In this document: one piece after another, positions 54,569 to 62,518 of the stretch
How positions within the stretch are numbered: position 1 is the stretch's first letter
Layout: each line of letters opens with the position of its first letter
Origin: Hydrogenophaga sp. IBVHS1
GTDB lineage: Bacteria; Pseudomonadota; Gammaproteobacteria; Burkholderiales; Burkholderiaceae_C
Direction of reading: 5' to 3'
NCBI RefSeq assembly: GCF_002127265.1
Contig: NZ_NFUU01000001.1
Location: 1,364,001-1,428,000, forward strand
DNA: 64,000 nucleotides
Translations under genes and position numbers: made by a program
The notes under the pieces: model-generated
The model's input: only the letters and a program-made list of their open reading frames with translations
Database searches by the model: none
Told to the model about the DNA's origin: nothing

Positions 54569-55879
54569 ATGACCGTGACCGTTGAAACCCTGGAAAAGCT
54601 GGAGCGCAAGATCACGCTGACGCTGCCAGCCAATGTGATCCAGAACGAAGTGTCCAACCGCCTCAAGCGCATTGCTCGCGACGTGAAGATGGATGGCTTC
54701 CGGCCCGGCAAGGTGCCCATGAACGTGGTGGCCCAGCGCTATGGCTACTCGGTGCACTACGAAGTGATGAACGACAAGGTGGGCGAGGCTTTTGCCAGCG
54801 CTGCCAACGAAGCGCAACTGCGCGTGGCCGGCCAGCCAAAGATCACCGAGAAGGAAGGCGCGCCCGAAGGCCAGCTGACCTTCGACGCCGTGTTCGAGGT
54901 CTATCCCGAAGTGAAGATCGGCGACCTGGCCACCGCCACGGTGGAGAAGGTGTCCGCCGAAGTGGACGATGCCGCCATCGACCGCACGCTCGACATCCTG
55001 CGCAAGCAGCGTCGCACCTTCGCGCAACGCGCGCAGGACCAGGCCGCACAGGACGGCGACCGCGCCACCATCGACTTCAGCGGCAAGATCGATGGCGAAC
55101 CCTTTGAGGGCGGCAAGGCCGAGGCCTTCCAGTTCATCGTGGGCGATGGCCAGATGCTGAAGGAATTCGAAGATGCCGTGCGCGGCATGAAGATTGGCGA
55201 ATCCAAGACCTTCCCGCTGGCTTTCCCGGCCGATTACCACGGCAAGGACGTGGCTGGCAAGACGGCCGACTTCCTCGTCACTGTCAACAAGCTTGAAGCC
55301 GCCCACCTGCCCGAAGTTGACGAAGCTCTGGCCAAGTCGCTCGGCATTGCTGAAGGCACCGTGGAAGGCCTGCGCGCCGACATCCGCAAGAACCTGGAAC
55401 GCGAGGTGAAGTTCCGCCTGCAGGCCCGCAACAAGCAGGCCGTGATGGACGCACTGATTTCCAAGGCCGAGCTGGACCTGCCGAAGTCGGTGGTGCAGTC
55501 CGAGCTGGACCGCCTGGTGGAAGGTGCCCGTGCCGACCTGAAGCAGCGCGGCGTGAAGGATGCCGACAAGGCGCCGATTCCCGAAGAGCTGTTCCGCCCG
55601 CAGGCCGAGCGCCGTGTGCGCCTGGGTCTGGTGGTGGCCGAGCTGGTGCGCGCGAACGAGCTGCACGCCAAGCCCGAGCAGATCAAGGCCCACATCGAAG
55701 AACTGTCTGCTTCTTACGAGAAGCCGGGCGATGTGGTGCGCTGGTACCAGAGCGACAACCGCCGCATGGCCGAAGTCGAAGCCATCGTGATCGAAAACAA
55801 CGTCACGGAATTCGTGCTGGCCAAAGCGCAAGTGACCGAGAAGCCGGTCAGCTTTGACGAGCTGATGGCCCAGTCCTGA
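54569..55879 (+). CDS. tig: Trigger factor
   Basis: A protein of 436 residues, normal for trigger factor. The ribosome-binding signature is GFRPGKVPMNVV near residue 45; the FKBP-like domain has GDRATIDFSGKIDGEPFEGGKAEAF near 165; the C-terminal chaperone arms follow. TTGGAG precedes the ATG. It is a ribosome-bound folding helper and peptidyl-prolyl isomerase, here followed by clpP, clpX and lon as in many proteobacteria. Confidence 0.97.
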   Translation: MTVTVETLEKLERKITLTLPANVIQNEVSNRLKRIARDVKMDGFRPGKVPMNVVAQRYGYSVHYEVMNDKVGEAFASAANEAQLRVAGQPKITEKEGAPEGQLTFDAVFEVYPEVKIGDLATATVEKVSAEVDDAAIDRTLDILRKQRRTFAQRAQDQAAQDGDRATIDFSGKIDGEPFEGGKAEAFQFIVGDGQMLKEFEDAVRGMKIGESKTFPLAFPADYHGKDVAGKTADFLVTVNKLEAAHLPEVDEALAKSLGIAEGTVEGLRADIRKNLEREVKFRLQARNKQAVMDALISKAELDLPKSVVQSELDRLVEGARADLKQRGVKDADKAPIPEELFRPQAERRVRLGLVVAELVRANELHAKPEQIKAHIEELSASYEKPGDVVRWYQSDNRRMAEVEAIVIENNVTEFVLAKAQVTEKPVSFDELMAQS

Positions 55880-55903
55880 TCCGACTGAGCGGCCAATGGA
55901 ACA

Positions 55904-55931
55904 GGGCGGAGCGATCCGCCCTTTCTTTTTT
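55904..55931 (+). terminator. Rho-independent terminator after tig
   Basis: The stem GGGCGGA-GCGA-TCCGCCC (55904-55921) is followed by TTTCTTTTTT. It separates tig from clpP. Confidence 0.92.
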
Positions 55932-56063
55932 CAGTTCGTCCCCCATCTGCCGTTGTCGGCGGTCCACCCCTGCAGGCGCTCCGGTCTTGCACCGGGCGGG
56001 CAGGCGGCCACGGCGGGTTGGTTACAGTAGTGACATGGCAAGCATCAACACATGGAGAAACGC

Positions 56064-56681
56064 ATGAGCGCAATGGACATTCAAGGTTTGGGCATGGTGC
56101 CCATGGTCATCGAGCAGTCAGGCCGCGGCGAGCGCTCTTACGACATCTACTCGCGACTCCTCAAGGAACGCGTGATCTTTCTGGTGGGTGAGGTGAACGA
56201 CCAGACCGCCAACCTGGTCGTGGCGCAACTGTTGTTCCTGGAGAGCGAGAACCCCGACAAGGACATTTCGTTCTACATCAACTCTCCAGGCGGCAGCGTG
56301 ACCGCCGGCATGGCGATCTTCGACACGATGAATTTCATCAAGCCCGATGTGTCCACGCTGTGCTGTGGCTTTGCCGCCAGCATGGGCGCATTCCTTCTGG
56401 CCGCTGGCGCCAAAGGCAAGCGCTTCTCGTTGCCGAACTCCAAAGTCATGATCCACCAGGTGCTGGGTGGCGCACGTGGCCAGGCCACCGACATCGAGAT
56501 CCATGCCCGCGACATCCTTCGCACCAAGGATCAGATGAACCGTATCCTCGCTGAGCGCACCGGTCAGCCGCTGGAGAAGATCCGGCACGACACCGAGCGC
56601 GACTACTTCCTCACGGCCTCGGAAGCCCAGGAATACGGCCTGATCGACAAGGTCATCGAGAAGCGCCCTGGCACGACCTGA
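56064..56681 (+). CDS. clpP: ATP-dependent Clp protease proteolytic subunit
   Basis: A protein of 205 residues. The ATG at 56064 is chosen because GGAGA lies eight bases before it, inside the codons of an earlier ATG (56052). The catalytic serine is in GFAASMGAF, the histidine in MIHQVLGG and the aspartate in DTERDYF. It forms the tetradecameric chamber used by ClpX and ClpA. Confidence 0.97.
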   Translation: MSAMDIQGLGMVPMVIEQSGRGERSYDIYSRLLKERVIFLVGEVNDQTANLVVAQLLFLESENPDKDISFYINSPGGSVTAGMAIFDTMNFIKPDVSTLCCGFAASMGAFLLAAGAKGKRFSLPNSKVMIHQVLGGARGQATDIEIHARDILRTKDQMNRILAERTGQPLEKIRHDTERDYFLTASEAQEYGLIDKVIEKRPGTT

Positions 56682-56759
56682 AGCCTCGCGGCAGGCTATT
56701 TGGCCTTTTTGAAGGTGTAAATGGGGGACTTGGTGCCAATTCCGGCGCTTTTCCCCCGT

Positions 56760-56787
56760 TTGTCGCCGCTCACCCTTGAACTATCAT
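56760..56787 (+). promoter_or_regulatory. Possible clpX sigma70 promoter
   Basis: TTGTCG (56760-56765) and TATCAT (56782-56787) are 16 bases apart, giving a leader of about 27 bases before the clpX ATG. Confidence 0.4.
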
Positions 56788-56820
56788 TGTTGACATCGCG
56801 TCATCCGAGCTCCCCAACCT

Positions 56821-58086
56821 ATGGCAGACAAAAAAGCCGCCTCCAGTGAAAAAGCGCTCTACTGCTCCTTTTGCGGCAAGAGCCAGCACGAGGTGAAGAA
56901 GCTGATCGCCGGCCCCTCGGTGTTCATCTGCGACGAGTGCATCGACCTCTGCAACGACATCATTCGCGATGAGTTGCCCGGTCTCGAGTCGGTCAAAGCC
57001 TCGGGCGACGACGTGCCCACGCCCGCCCAGATCAAGGCCAACCTGGACAACTACGTCATCGGTCAGCAACCCGCCAAGCGCGCGCTGGCGGTGGCCGTCT
57101 ACAACCACTACAAGCGTCTGCGCCACAAGCAGACCGCTCGCAAGGACGACGTGGAGCTGGCCAAGAGCAACATCCTGCTCATTGGCCCCACAGGATCCGG
57201 CAAGACGCTGCTCGCCCAGACCATGGCGCGCATGCTCAATGTGCCGTTCGTCATGGCGGATGCGACAACGCTGACCGAAGCCGGCTACGTGGGCGAAGAC
57301 GTGGAAAACATCGTGGCCAAGCTGCTCCAGAGCTGCAACTACGACGTCGAGCGGGCGCAACAAGGCATTGTGTACATCGACGAGATCGACAAGATCACGC
57401 GGAAGTCCGACAACCCATCGATCACCCGCGATGTTTCAGGTGAGGGTGTCCAGCAGGCCTTGCTCAAGCTTATCGAAGGCACCATGGCCTCGGTGCCGCC
57501 GCAGGGTGGCCGCAAGCACCCGAACCAGGACTTCCTGCAGGTGGACACCACCAACATCCTCTTCATCTGCGGCGGCGCGTTCGCCGGGCTGGAGAAGATC
57601 ATTGACAACCGCACCGAGGCTTCCGGCATCGGTTTTGGCGCCACCGTCAAGAGCAAGCAACAACGCAGCGTGACCGATGCCTTCAAGGAAATCGAGCCGG
57701 AAGACCTGATCAAGTTCGGCCTGATCCCCGAGCTGGTCGGCCGCGTCCCCGTGATTGCCGCGCTTTCGGAACTCAGCGAGGATGCGCTGGTCGAAATCCT
57801 GACCGAGCCCAAGAACGCCGTCGTCAAGCAGTTTTCGCGCCTGCTGGCCATGGAAGGCGCCGAGCTGGAAGTGCGCCCCACAGCGCTCAAGGCGATTGCC
57901 CGAAAGGCGCTCGCGCGCAAGACCGGCGCACGTGGATTGCGGTCGATACTGGAAAACGCGCTGATCGACACCATGTTCGATCTGCCGGGCATGAGCAATG
58001 TAGAGAAGGTGGTGGTCGATGAGTCCACCATCGATGAGAACAAGCCGCCCCTGCTGGTGTACCGCGAAGCGGCCAGGCAGGCCTGA
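56821..58086 (+). CDS. clpX: ATP-dependent Clp protease ATP-binding subunit ClpX
   Basis: A protein of 421 residues. The N-terminal zinc finger is CSFCGKSQ ... [10 protein letters not shown]; Walker A GPTGSGKT is near residue 122, Walker [12 protein letters not shown] near 183, and pore loop GYVGED near 157. The hexamer unfolds substrates into ClpP. It lies 139 bp behind clpP. Confidence 0.98.
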   Translation: MADKKAASSEKALYCSFCGKSQHEVKKLIAGPSVFICDECIDLCNDIIRDELPGLESVKASGDDVPTPAQIKANLDNYVIGQQPAKRALAVAVYNHYKRLRHKQTARKDDVELAKSNILLIGPTGSGKTLLAQTMARMLNVPFVMADATTLTEAGYVGEDVENIVAKLLQSCNYDVERAQQGIVYIDEIDKITRKSDNPSITRDVSGEGVQQALLKLIEGTMASVPPQGGRKHPNQDFLQVDTTNILFICGGAFAGLEKIIDNRTEASGIGFGATVKSKQQRSVTDAFKEIEPEDLIKFGLIPELVGRVPVIAALSELSEDALVEILTEPKNAVVKQFSRLLAMEGAELEVRPTALKAIARKALARKTGARGLRSILENALIDTMFDLPGMSNVEKVVVDESTIDENKPPLLVYREAARQA

Positions 58087-58143
58087 ATGGTTCAGCGGCG
58101 CGCGCCCTGAAAGCGCGCCGAGCTGGTTGATGCGTCCGTCCGG

Positions 58144-58170
58144 TTGAGATCGCGCGCACCCACCCCATTT
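58144..58170 (+). promoter_or_regulatory. Sigma32-like heat-shock promoter before lon
   Basis: TTGAGA (58144-58149) and CCCCATTT (58163-58170) are separated by 13 bases. The -10 element agrees fully with CCCCATNT; the -35 element (GTTGAGA) has five of seven bases of CTTGAAA. It lies 23 bp before the lon ATG. A GC-rich hairpin after clpX (58097-58119) precedes it. Confidence 0.65.
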
Positions 58171-58192
58171 ACCCGTTTTAGTCGAGGTTGCA

Positions 58193-60625
58193 ATGTCCGG
58201 ACAAACCCCTTTGCCCAGTTCGCCGGTTGAACTCCCGTTGCTGCCCCTGCGCGACGTGGTGGTCTTCCCGCACATGGTGATTCCCCTGTTCGTGGGTCGC
58301 CCCAAAAGCATCAAGGCGCTCGAAGCCGCGATGGAATCCGAGCGCCGCATCATGCTGGTGGCGCAGAAGGCCGCCGCCAAGGACGAGCCTTCCACCGACG
58401 ATATGTTCGAGATGGGCTGCGTGGCCACCATCCTGCAGATGCTCAAGCTGCCCGATGGCACCGTGAAAGTGCTGGTCGAGGGTGTGCAGCGCGCCAAGGT
58501 GCTCGACATCCGCGATGGTGAAACCCACTTCGTGGCCAGTGTCAGCCCGGTCAATGCAGGTGCCGACAAGCCGGAAACGCCGTCCAACGAACTCGAAGCC
58601 CTGCGTCGCGCCGTGATGCAGCAGTTCGACCAGTACGTCAAGCTGAACAAGAAGATCCCTTCCGAGATCCTCACGTCCATCTCCAGCATCGACGATCCGG
58701 GTCGTCTGGCCGACACCATTGCGGCCCACCTGCCGCTCAAGCTGGAGTCCAAGCAGGTCGTGCTCGATCTCGACCCGGTCAACAAGCGGCTGGAAAACCT
58801 GTTTGAACAACTCGAGCGCGAGGTCGACATCCTCAACGTCGACAAGAAGATCCGTGGCCGCGTGAAGCGCCAGATGGAGAAGAACCAGCGCGATTTCTAC
58901 CTGAACGAACAGGTCAAGGCGATCCAGAAGGAGCTGGGTGAAGGCGAAGAGGGCGCCGACATCGAAGAGATCGAGAAGAAGATCAAGGCCGCCAAGATGC
59001 CCGCAGAGGCCCGCAAGAAGGCCGATGCCGAGTTCAAGAAGCTCAAGTTGATGTCACCCATGTCGGCCGAGGCCACCGTGGTGCGCAACTACATCGATGC
59101 GCTGGTGGCGTTGCCCTGGAGCAAGAAGACCAAGATCAAGCACGATCTGGCGCACGCCGAGGCCGTGCTGAACGAAGACCACTACGGTCTGGAAAAGGTC
59201 AAGGACCGCATCCTTGAATATCTTGCAGTGCAGCAGCGCGTGGACAAGGTCAAGGCGCCCATTCTTTGCTTGGTCGGCCCACCCGGTGTGGGCAAGACTT
59301 CGCTGGGGCAGTCGGTGGCCAAGGCCACTGGTCGCAAGTATGTGCGCATGGCGCTCGGCGGCATGCGTGACGAAGCGGAAATCCGCGGGCACCGCCGCAC
59401 CTACATCGGCGCGATGCCTGGCAAGGTGCTGCAGAGCCTGTCCAAGGTGGGCACGCGCAACCCGCTGTTCCTGCTCGACGAGATCGACAAGCTGGGGACC
59501 GACTTCCGTGGCGATCCCTCGAGCGCTCTGCTGGAAGTTCTGGACCCTGAGCAGAACCACACCTTCGGCGATCACTACGTCGAAGTGGACTTTGACCTTT
59601 CCGACGTGATGTTCGTGGCGACTTCAAACTCCATGAACATTCCACCGGCCTTGCTGGACCGCATGGAAGTGATCCGCCTCTCGGGTTACACCGAAGACGA
59701 GAAAGTCAACATTGCCATGCGTTACCTGCTGCCCAAGCAGCTGAAGAACAACGGGCTGAAAGAAGGCGAGCTTGAAGTGTGCGAGGAAGCCGTGCGCGAC
59801 GTCGTGCGCTACTACACGCGCGAAGCTGGCGTGCGTTCGCTTGAGCGAGATCTCTCCAAGATCTGCCGCAAGGTGGTCAAGGGTCTGCTGCTCAAGAAGT
59901 ACACGCCCACCGTGGTGGTGAACGCCGACAACCTCAGCGAATTCCTGGGTGTGCGCAAGTACAACTATGGTCGCGCCGAAGCACAGAACCAGGTGGGTCA
60001 GGTCGTGGGTCTGGCCTGGACCGAAGTGGGCGGCGATTTGCTCACCATCGAAGTTGCCATCATGCCGGGCAAGGGTGTCATCACCCGCACCGGTTCGCTC
60101 GGTGATGTGATGAAAGAGTCGGTTGAAGCGGCACGCACTGTGGTGCGCAGCCGGGCCCATATGCTGGGCATCAAGGACGAGCAGTTCGACAAGCGCGACA
60201 TCCACATTCACGTGCCCGATGGCGCCACGCCGAAGGACGGCCCCAGTGCCGGCGCCGCCATGACCACGGCGCTGGTTTCGGCGATCACCGGCATACCGGT
60301 GCGGGCCGATGTGGCCATGACCGGCGAGATCACGCTGCGAGGCGAGGTCACGGCCATCGGTGGCCTGAAAGAGAAGCTGCTGGCGGCACTTCGCGGTGGC
60401 ATCAAGACCGTGATCATTCCGGAAGAGAACGTGAAGGACCTGGCCGAGATCCCCGACAACGTGAAGCAGGGCCTGGAGATCGTGCCGGTGAAATGGATCG
60501 ACAAGGTGCTTGCCATTGCGCTGGAGCGACTGCCTGTGCCACTGACCGAAGAGGAGGTTGCTGCGCAGATTGCGGCTGCTTCCGTCCGCACGCCGGCGCC
60601 GCATCCAGATGCGGTCAAGCACTGA
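58193..60625 (+). CDS. lon: ATP-dependent protease Lon
   Basis: A protein of 810 residues. The N-terminal substrate domain starts LPLLPLRDVVVFPHMVIPLFVGR; Walker A GPPGVGKTS is near residue 362; the proteolytic Ser is near 685 in PKDGPSAGAAMTTAL, with Lys in GGLKEKLLAA. GAGG precedes the ATG. It degrades damaged and regulatory proteins. Confidence 0.98.
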   Translation: MSGQTPLPSSPVELPLLPLRDVVVFPHMVIPLFVGRPKSIKALEAAMESERRIMLVAQKAAAKDEPSTDDMFEMGCVATILQMLKLPDGTVKVLVEGVQRAKVLDIRDGETHFVASVSPVNAGADKPETPSNELEALRRAVMQQFDQYVKLNKKIPSEILTSISSIDDPGRLADTIAAHLPLKLESKQVVLDLDPVNKRLENLFEQLEREVDILNVDKKIRGRVKRQMEKNQRDFYLNEQVKAIQKELGEGEEGADIEEIEKKIKAAKMPAEARKKADAEFKKLKLMSPMSAEATVVRNYIDALVALPWSKKTKIKHDLAHAEAVLNEDHYGLEKVKDRILEYLAVQQRVDKVKAPILCLVGPPGVGKTSLGQSVAKATGRKYVRMALGGMRDEAEIRGHRRTYIGAMPGKVLQSLSKVGTRNPLFLLDEIDKLGTDFRGDPSSALLEVLDPEQNHTFGDHYVEVDFDLSDVMFVATSNSMNIPPALLDRMEVIRLSGYTEDEKVNIAMRYLLPKQLKNNGLKEGELEVCEEAVRDVVRYYTREAGVRSLERDLSKICRKVVKGLLLKKYTPTVVVNADNLSEFLGVRKYNYGRAEAQNQVGQVVGLAWTEVGGDLLTIEVAIMPGKGVITRTGSLGDVMKESVEAARTVVRSRAHMLGIKDEQFDKRDIHIHVPDGATPKDGPSAGAAMTTALVSAITGIPVRADVAMTGEITLRGEVTAIGGLKEKLLAALRGGIKTVIIPEENVKDLAEIPDNVKQGLEIVPVKWIDKVLAIALERLPVPLTEEEVAAQIAAASVRTPAPHPDAVKH

Positions 60626-60638
60626 TTCAGAAAATGAA

Positions 60639-60665
60639 ACCGGGCTTGAAAGAGGCCGGTTTTTT
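60639..60665 (+). terminator. Rho-independent terminator after lon
   Basis: ACCGG ... CCGGT (60639-60660) is followed by a T-tract to 60665. The stem overlaps the -35 region of the following tRNA promoter. Confidence 0.82.
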
Positions 60666-60675
60666 ACGCTATAAT
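60646..60675 (+). promoter_or_regulatory. Sigma70 promoter for the tRNA-Gly/tRNA-Cys unit
   Basis: TTGAAA (60646-60651) and TATAAT (60670-60675) are 18 bases apart. The -35 box lies inside the lon terminator loop. The first tRNA starts 50 bp downstream. Confidence 0.7.
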
Positions 60676-60725
60676 TTCGGTTTCCGGCAAGCACTGAATC
60701 AACGCAATGTGAGCCGAGAAAGAAT

Positions 60726-60801
<76 letters not shown>

Positions 60802-60810
60802 GATTTAAAA

Positions 60811-60834
60811 AGGGAAGCTCTGCTTCCCTTTTTT
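60811..60834 (+). terminator. Terminator-like hairpin between tRNA-Gly and tRNA-Cys
   Basis: AGGGAAGC-TCT-GCTTCCCT (60811-60829) is followed by TTTTT. It lies between two tRNAs that seem to share a promoter, so it may be partial or mark separate units. Confidence 0.75.
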
Positions 60835-60874
60835 GTCAGAGTTTCAGCTCAGCGCTCCACGCGCCGAGCCTGAT

Positions 60875-60948
60875 GGCGCGATAGCAAAGCGGTTATGCCC
60901 CGGATTGCAAATCCGGTTAGTCCGGTTCGACTCCGGATCGCGCCTCCA
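60875..60948 (+). tRNA. tRNA-Cys (anticodon GCA)
   Basis: A 74-base gene with the acceptor stem GGCGCGA paired to TCGCGCC and an encoded CCA. The loop TTGCAAA between CCGGA and TCCGG gives anticodon GCA. It is convergent with folD, ten bases away. Confidence 0.97.
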
Positions 60949-60957
60949 CAAATCCTC

Positions 60958-61809
60958 TCAAGCCAGCTGCCGCTCCGCCGCCTGCAAGGTGTTGACGAGC
61001 AGCATGGCGCGTGTCATGGGGCCCACGCCACCGGGCACCGGTGTGATCCAGCCGGCCACTTCCTTCACCCCTTCAAAGTCCACGTCGCCGCAAAGCTTGC
61101 CTTCGTCGTTGCGGTTCATGCCGACGTCGATCACCACCGCGCCGGGTTTGACCATGTCGGCGGTGAGCACGTTGCGCTTGCCTACGGCGGCAACCACCAC
61201 GTCGGCCTGCAGCGTCATGGCCTTCAGGTCTTGCGTCGCACTGTGGCATATGGTCACGGTGGCGTTCTTTTGCAGAAGCATCAGCGCCATGGGCTTGCCG
61301 ACGATGTTGCTGCGGCCGATCACCACCGCGTGTTTGCCTTTGAGGTCGTAGCCGATGTCCTCGAGCATCTTCATGCAGCCGTACGGCGTGCAGGGCCAGA
61401 AGCCGGGTTGCCCGACCATCAGCGCACCGGCGCTGGAGATGTGAAACCCATCCACGTCCTTGGCCGGCGCGATGGTTTCAATGACCTTGCTGGCATCCAT
61501 GTGCCGGGGCAGCGGCAGTTGCACCAGGATGCCGTGTACCGCCGGGTCGAGGTTCAGCGCCTCGATGCGGGCGAGCAATTCGCCCTCGGTCATGCTGGCG
61601 GGGTAGCGCTCCAGCGTGGCCTGCAGGCCGGTTTCGGTGCTGTCGTTGACCTTGTGCTTGGTGTACACCTGGCTCGCCGGATCTTCACCCACGAGGATGA
61701 TGGAGAGGGCGGGCACGACGCCTTTTGCCCTGAGCGCGGCGGTGCGGCCGGCCACTTCGGCGCGGATCTTCCTGGAAAGCGCATTGCCATCGATCAGTTG
61801 AGCGGTCAT
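60958..61809 (-). CDS. folD: Bifunctional methylenetetrahydrofolate dehydrogenase/cyclohydrolase
   Basis: A protein of 283 residues. [14 protein letters not shown] contains the catalytic Tyr and Lys; [25 protein letters not shown] and the C-terminal [14 protein letters not shown] are family signatures. It interconverts C1-tetrahydrofolates for purine and formyl-Met synthesis. It follows the response regulator gene behind a terminator. Confidence 0.97.
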   Translation of the reverse strand: MTAQLIDGNALSRKIRAEVAGRTAALRAKGVVPALSIILVGEDPASQVYTKHKVNDSTETGLQATLERYPASMTEGELLARIEALNLDPAVHGILVQLPLPRHMDASKVIETIAPAKDVDGFHISSAGALMVGQPGFWPCTPYGCMKMLEDIGYDLKGKHAVVIGRSNIVGKPMALMLLQKNATVTICHSATQDLKAMTLQADVVVAAVGKRNVLTADMVKPGAVVIDVGMNRNDEGKLCGDVDFEGVKEVAGWITPVPGGVGPMTRAMLLVNTLQAAERQLA

Positions 61810-61831
61810 GTTGAAGAATCAGAAGAGGTTG

Positions 61832-61867
61832 AAAACAGAAACGCCCGCCGGAAAAGTGGCGGGCGTT
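61832..61867 (-). terminator. Rho-independent terminator after the response regulator gene
   Basis: On the minus strand AACGCCCGCC (61858-61867) pairs with GGCGGGCGTT (61840-61849), followed by TCTGTTTT. It separates the two-component genes from folD. Confidence 0.88.
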
Positions 61868-61891
61868 GTGAAGAAGAATTTCAGCGTGTGA

Positions 61892-62518
61892 TCAGGCTTT
61901 GGCGGGCGTTTGTCCCAACGCAATCTTGAGCAGATCCGCAACGGTGTTGGCACCCAGCTTTTCCATGATGTTGGCGCGATGGGCTTCCACCGTCTTGATG
62001 CTGATGCCCAGGTCGTCGGCGATCTGCTTGTTCAGCCGACCCGCCACGATGCGTTCGAGCACCTGCGCTTCGCGGCTGGTGAGCTTGGAGAGCAGGGCGT
62101 CCCGGCTGACGGCTTGCTGGTGCGTGGCGAAGGCCTCTCGGGCGTGTTCGAGCATGCGCTCGACCAGGGCCACAAGCTGGTCTTCCTTGAATGGTTTCTG
62201 AATGAAGTCGAGCGCGCCCTTCTTCATGGACTCCACCGCCATGGGCACGTCGCCATGACCCGTGATGAAGACGATGGGAAGGGGTGACTGGCGTTCGATG
62301 AGGCGGTCCTGCAGTTCCATGCCGGTCATGCCACCCATGCGGATATCGGCAATCAGGCAGGCCACTTCGCGAGCGTCGTAGCGGCTCAGGAAGGCTTCTG
62401 CAGATTCGAAGCAGCGCACCCGAAAGTCCTTGCCTTCGAGCAGCCACTGAAGTGAGTCGCGCACCGCCTCGTCGTCATCGACCACGTAGACACTGCCTTT
62501 TTTGGGGATCAAACTCAT
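61892..62518 (-). CDS. FixJ-family response regulator
   Basis: A protein of 208 residues. The receiver domain has acidic VVDDDEAVR, the phospho-acceptor Asp58 in LIADIRMGGMTG and Lys in FIQKPF. The C-terminal LuxR-type helix-turn-helix is LTSREAQVLERIVAGRLNKQIADDLGISIKTVEAHRANIMEKLG. Such regulators control respiration, C4-acid use and other pathways. Its start overlaps the kinase stop (ATGA). Confidence 0.92.
   Translation of the reverse strand: MSLIPKKGSVYVVDDDEAVRDSLQWLLEGKDFRVRCFESAEAFLSRYDAREVACLIADIRMGGMTGMELQDRLIERQSPLPIVFITGHGDVPMAVESMKKGALDFIQKPFKEDQLVALVERMLEHAREAFATHQQAVSRDALLSKLTSREAQVLERIVAGRLNKQIADDLGISIKTVEAHRANIMEKLGANTVADLLKIALGQTPAKA

Noticed and set aside
55940..55948. Sigma32 -10 element CCCCATCT before clpP
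   Set aside because: No CTTGAAA-like element at the right distance; only the tig terminator T-tract is there.
58097..58119. GC-rich hairpin after clpX as a terminator
   Set aside because: No T-tract follows; it is more likely an intercistronic hairpin.
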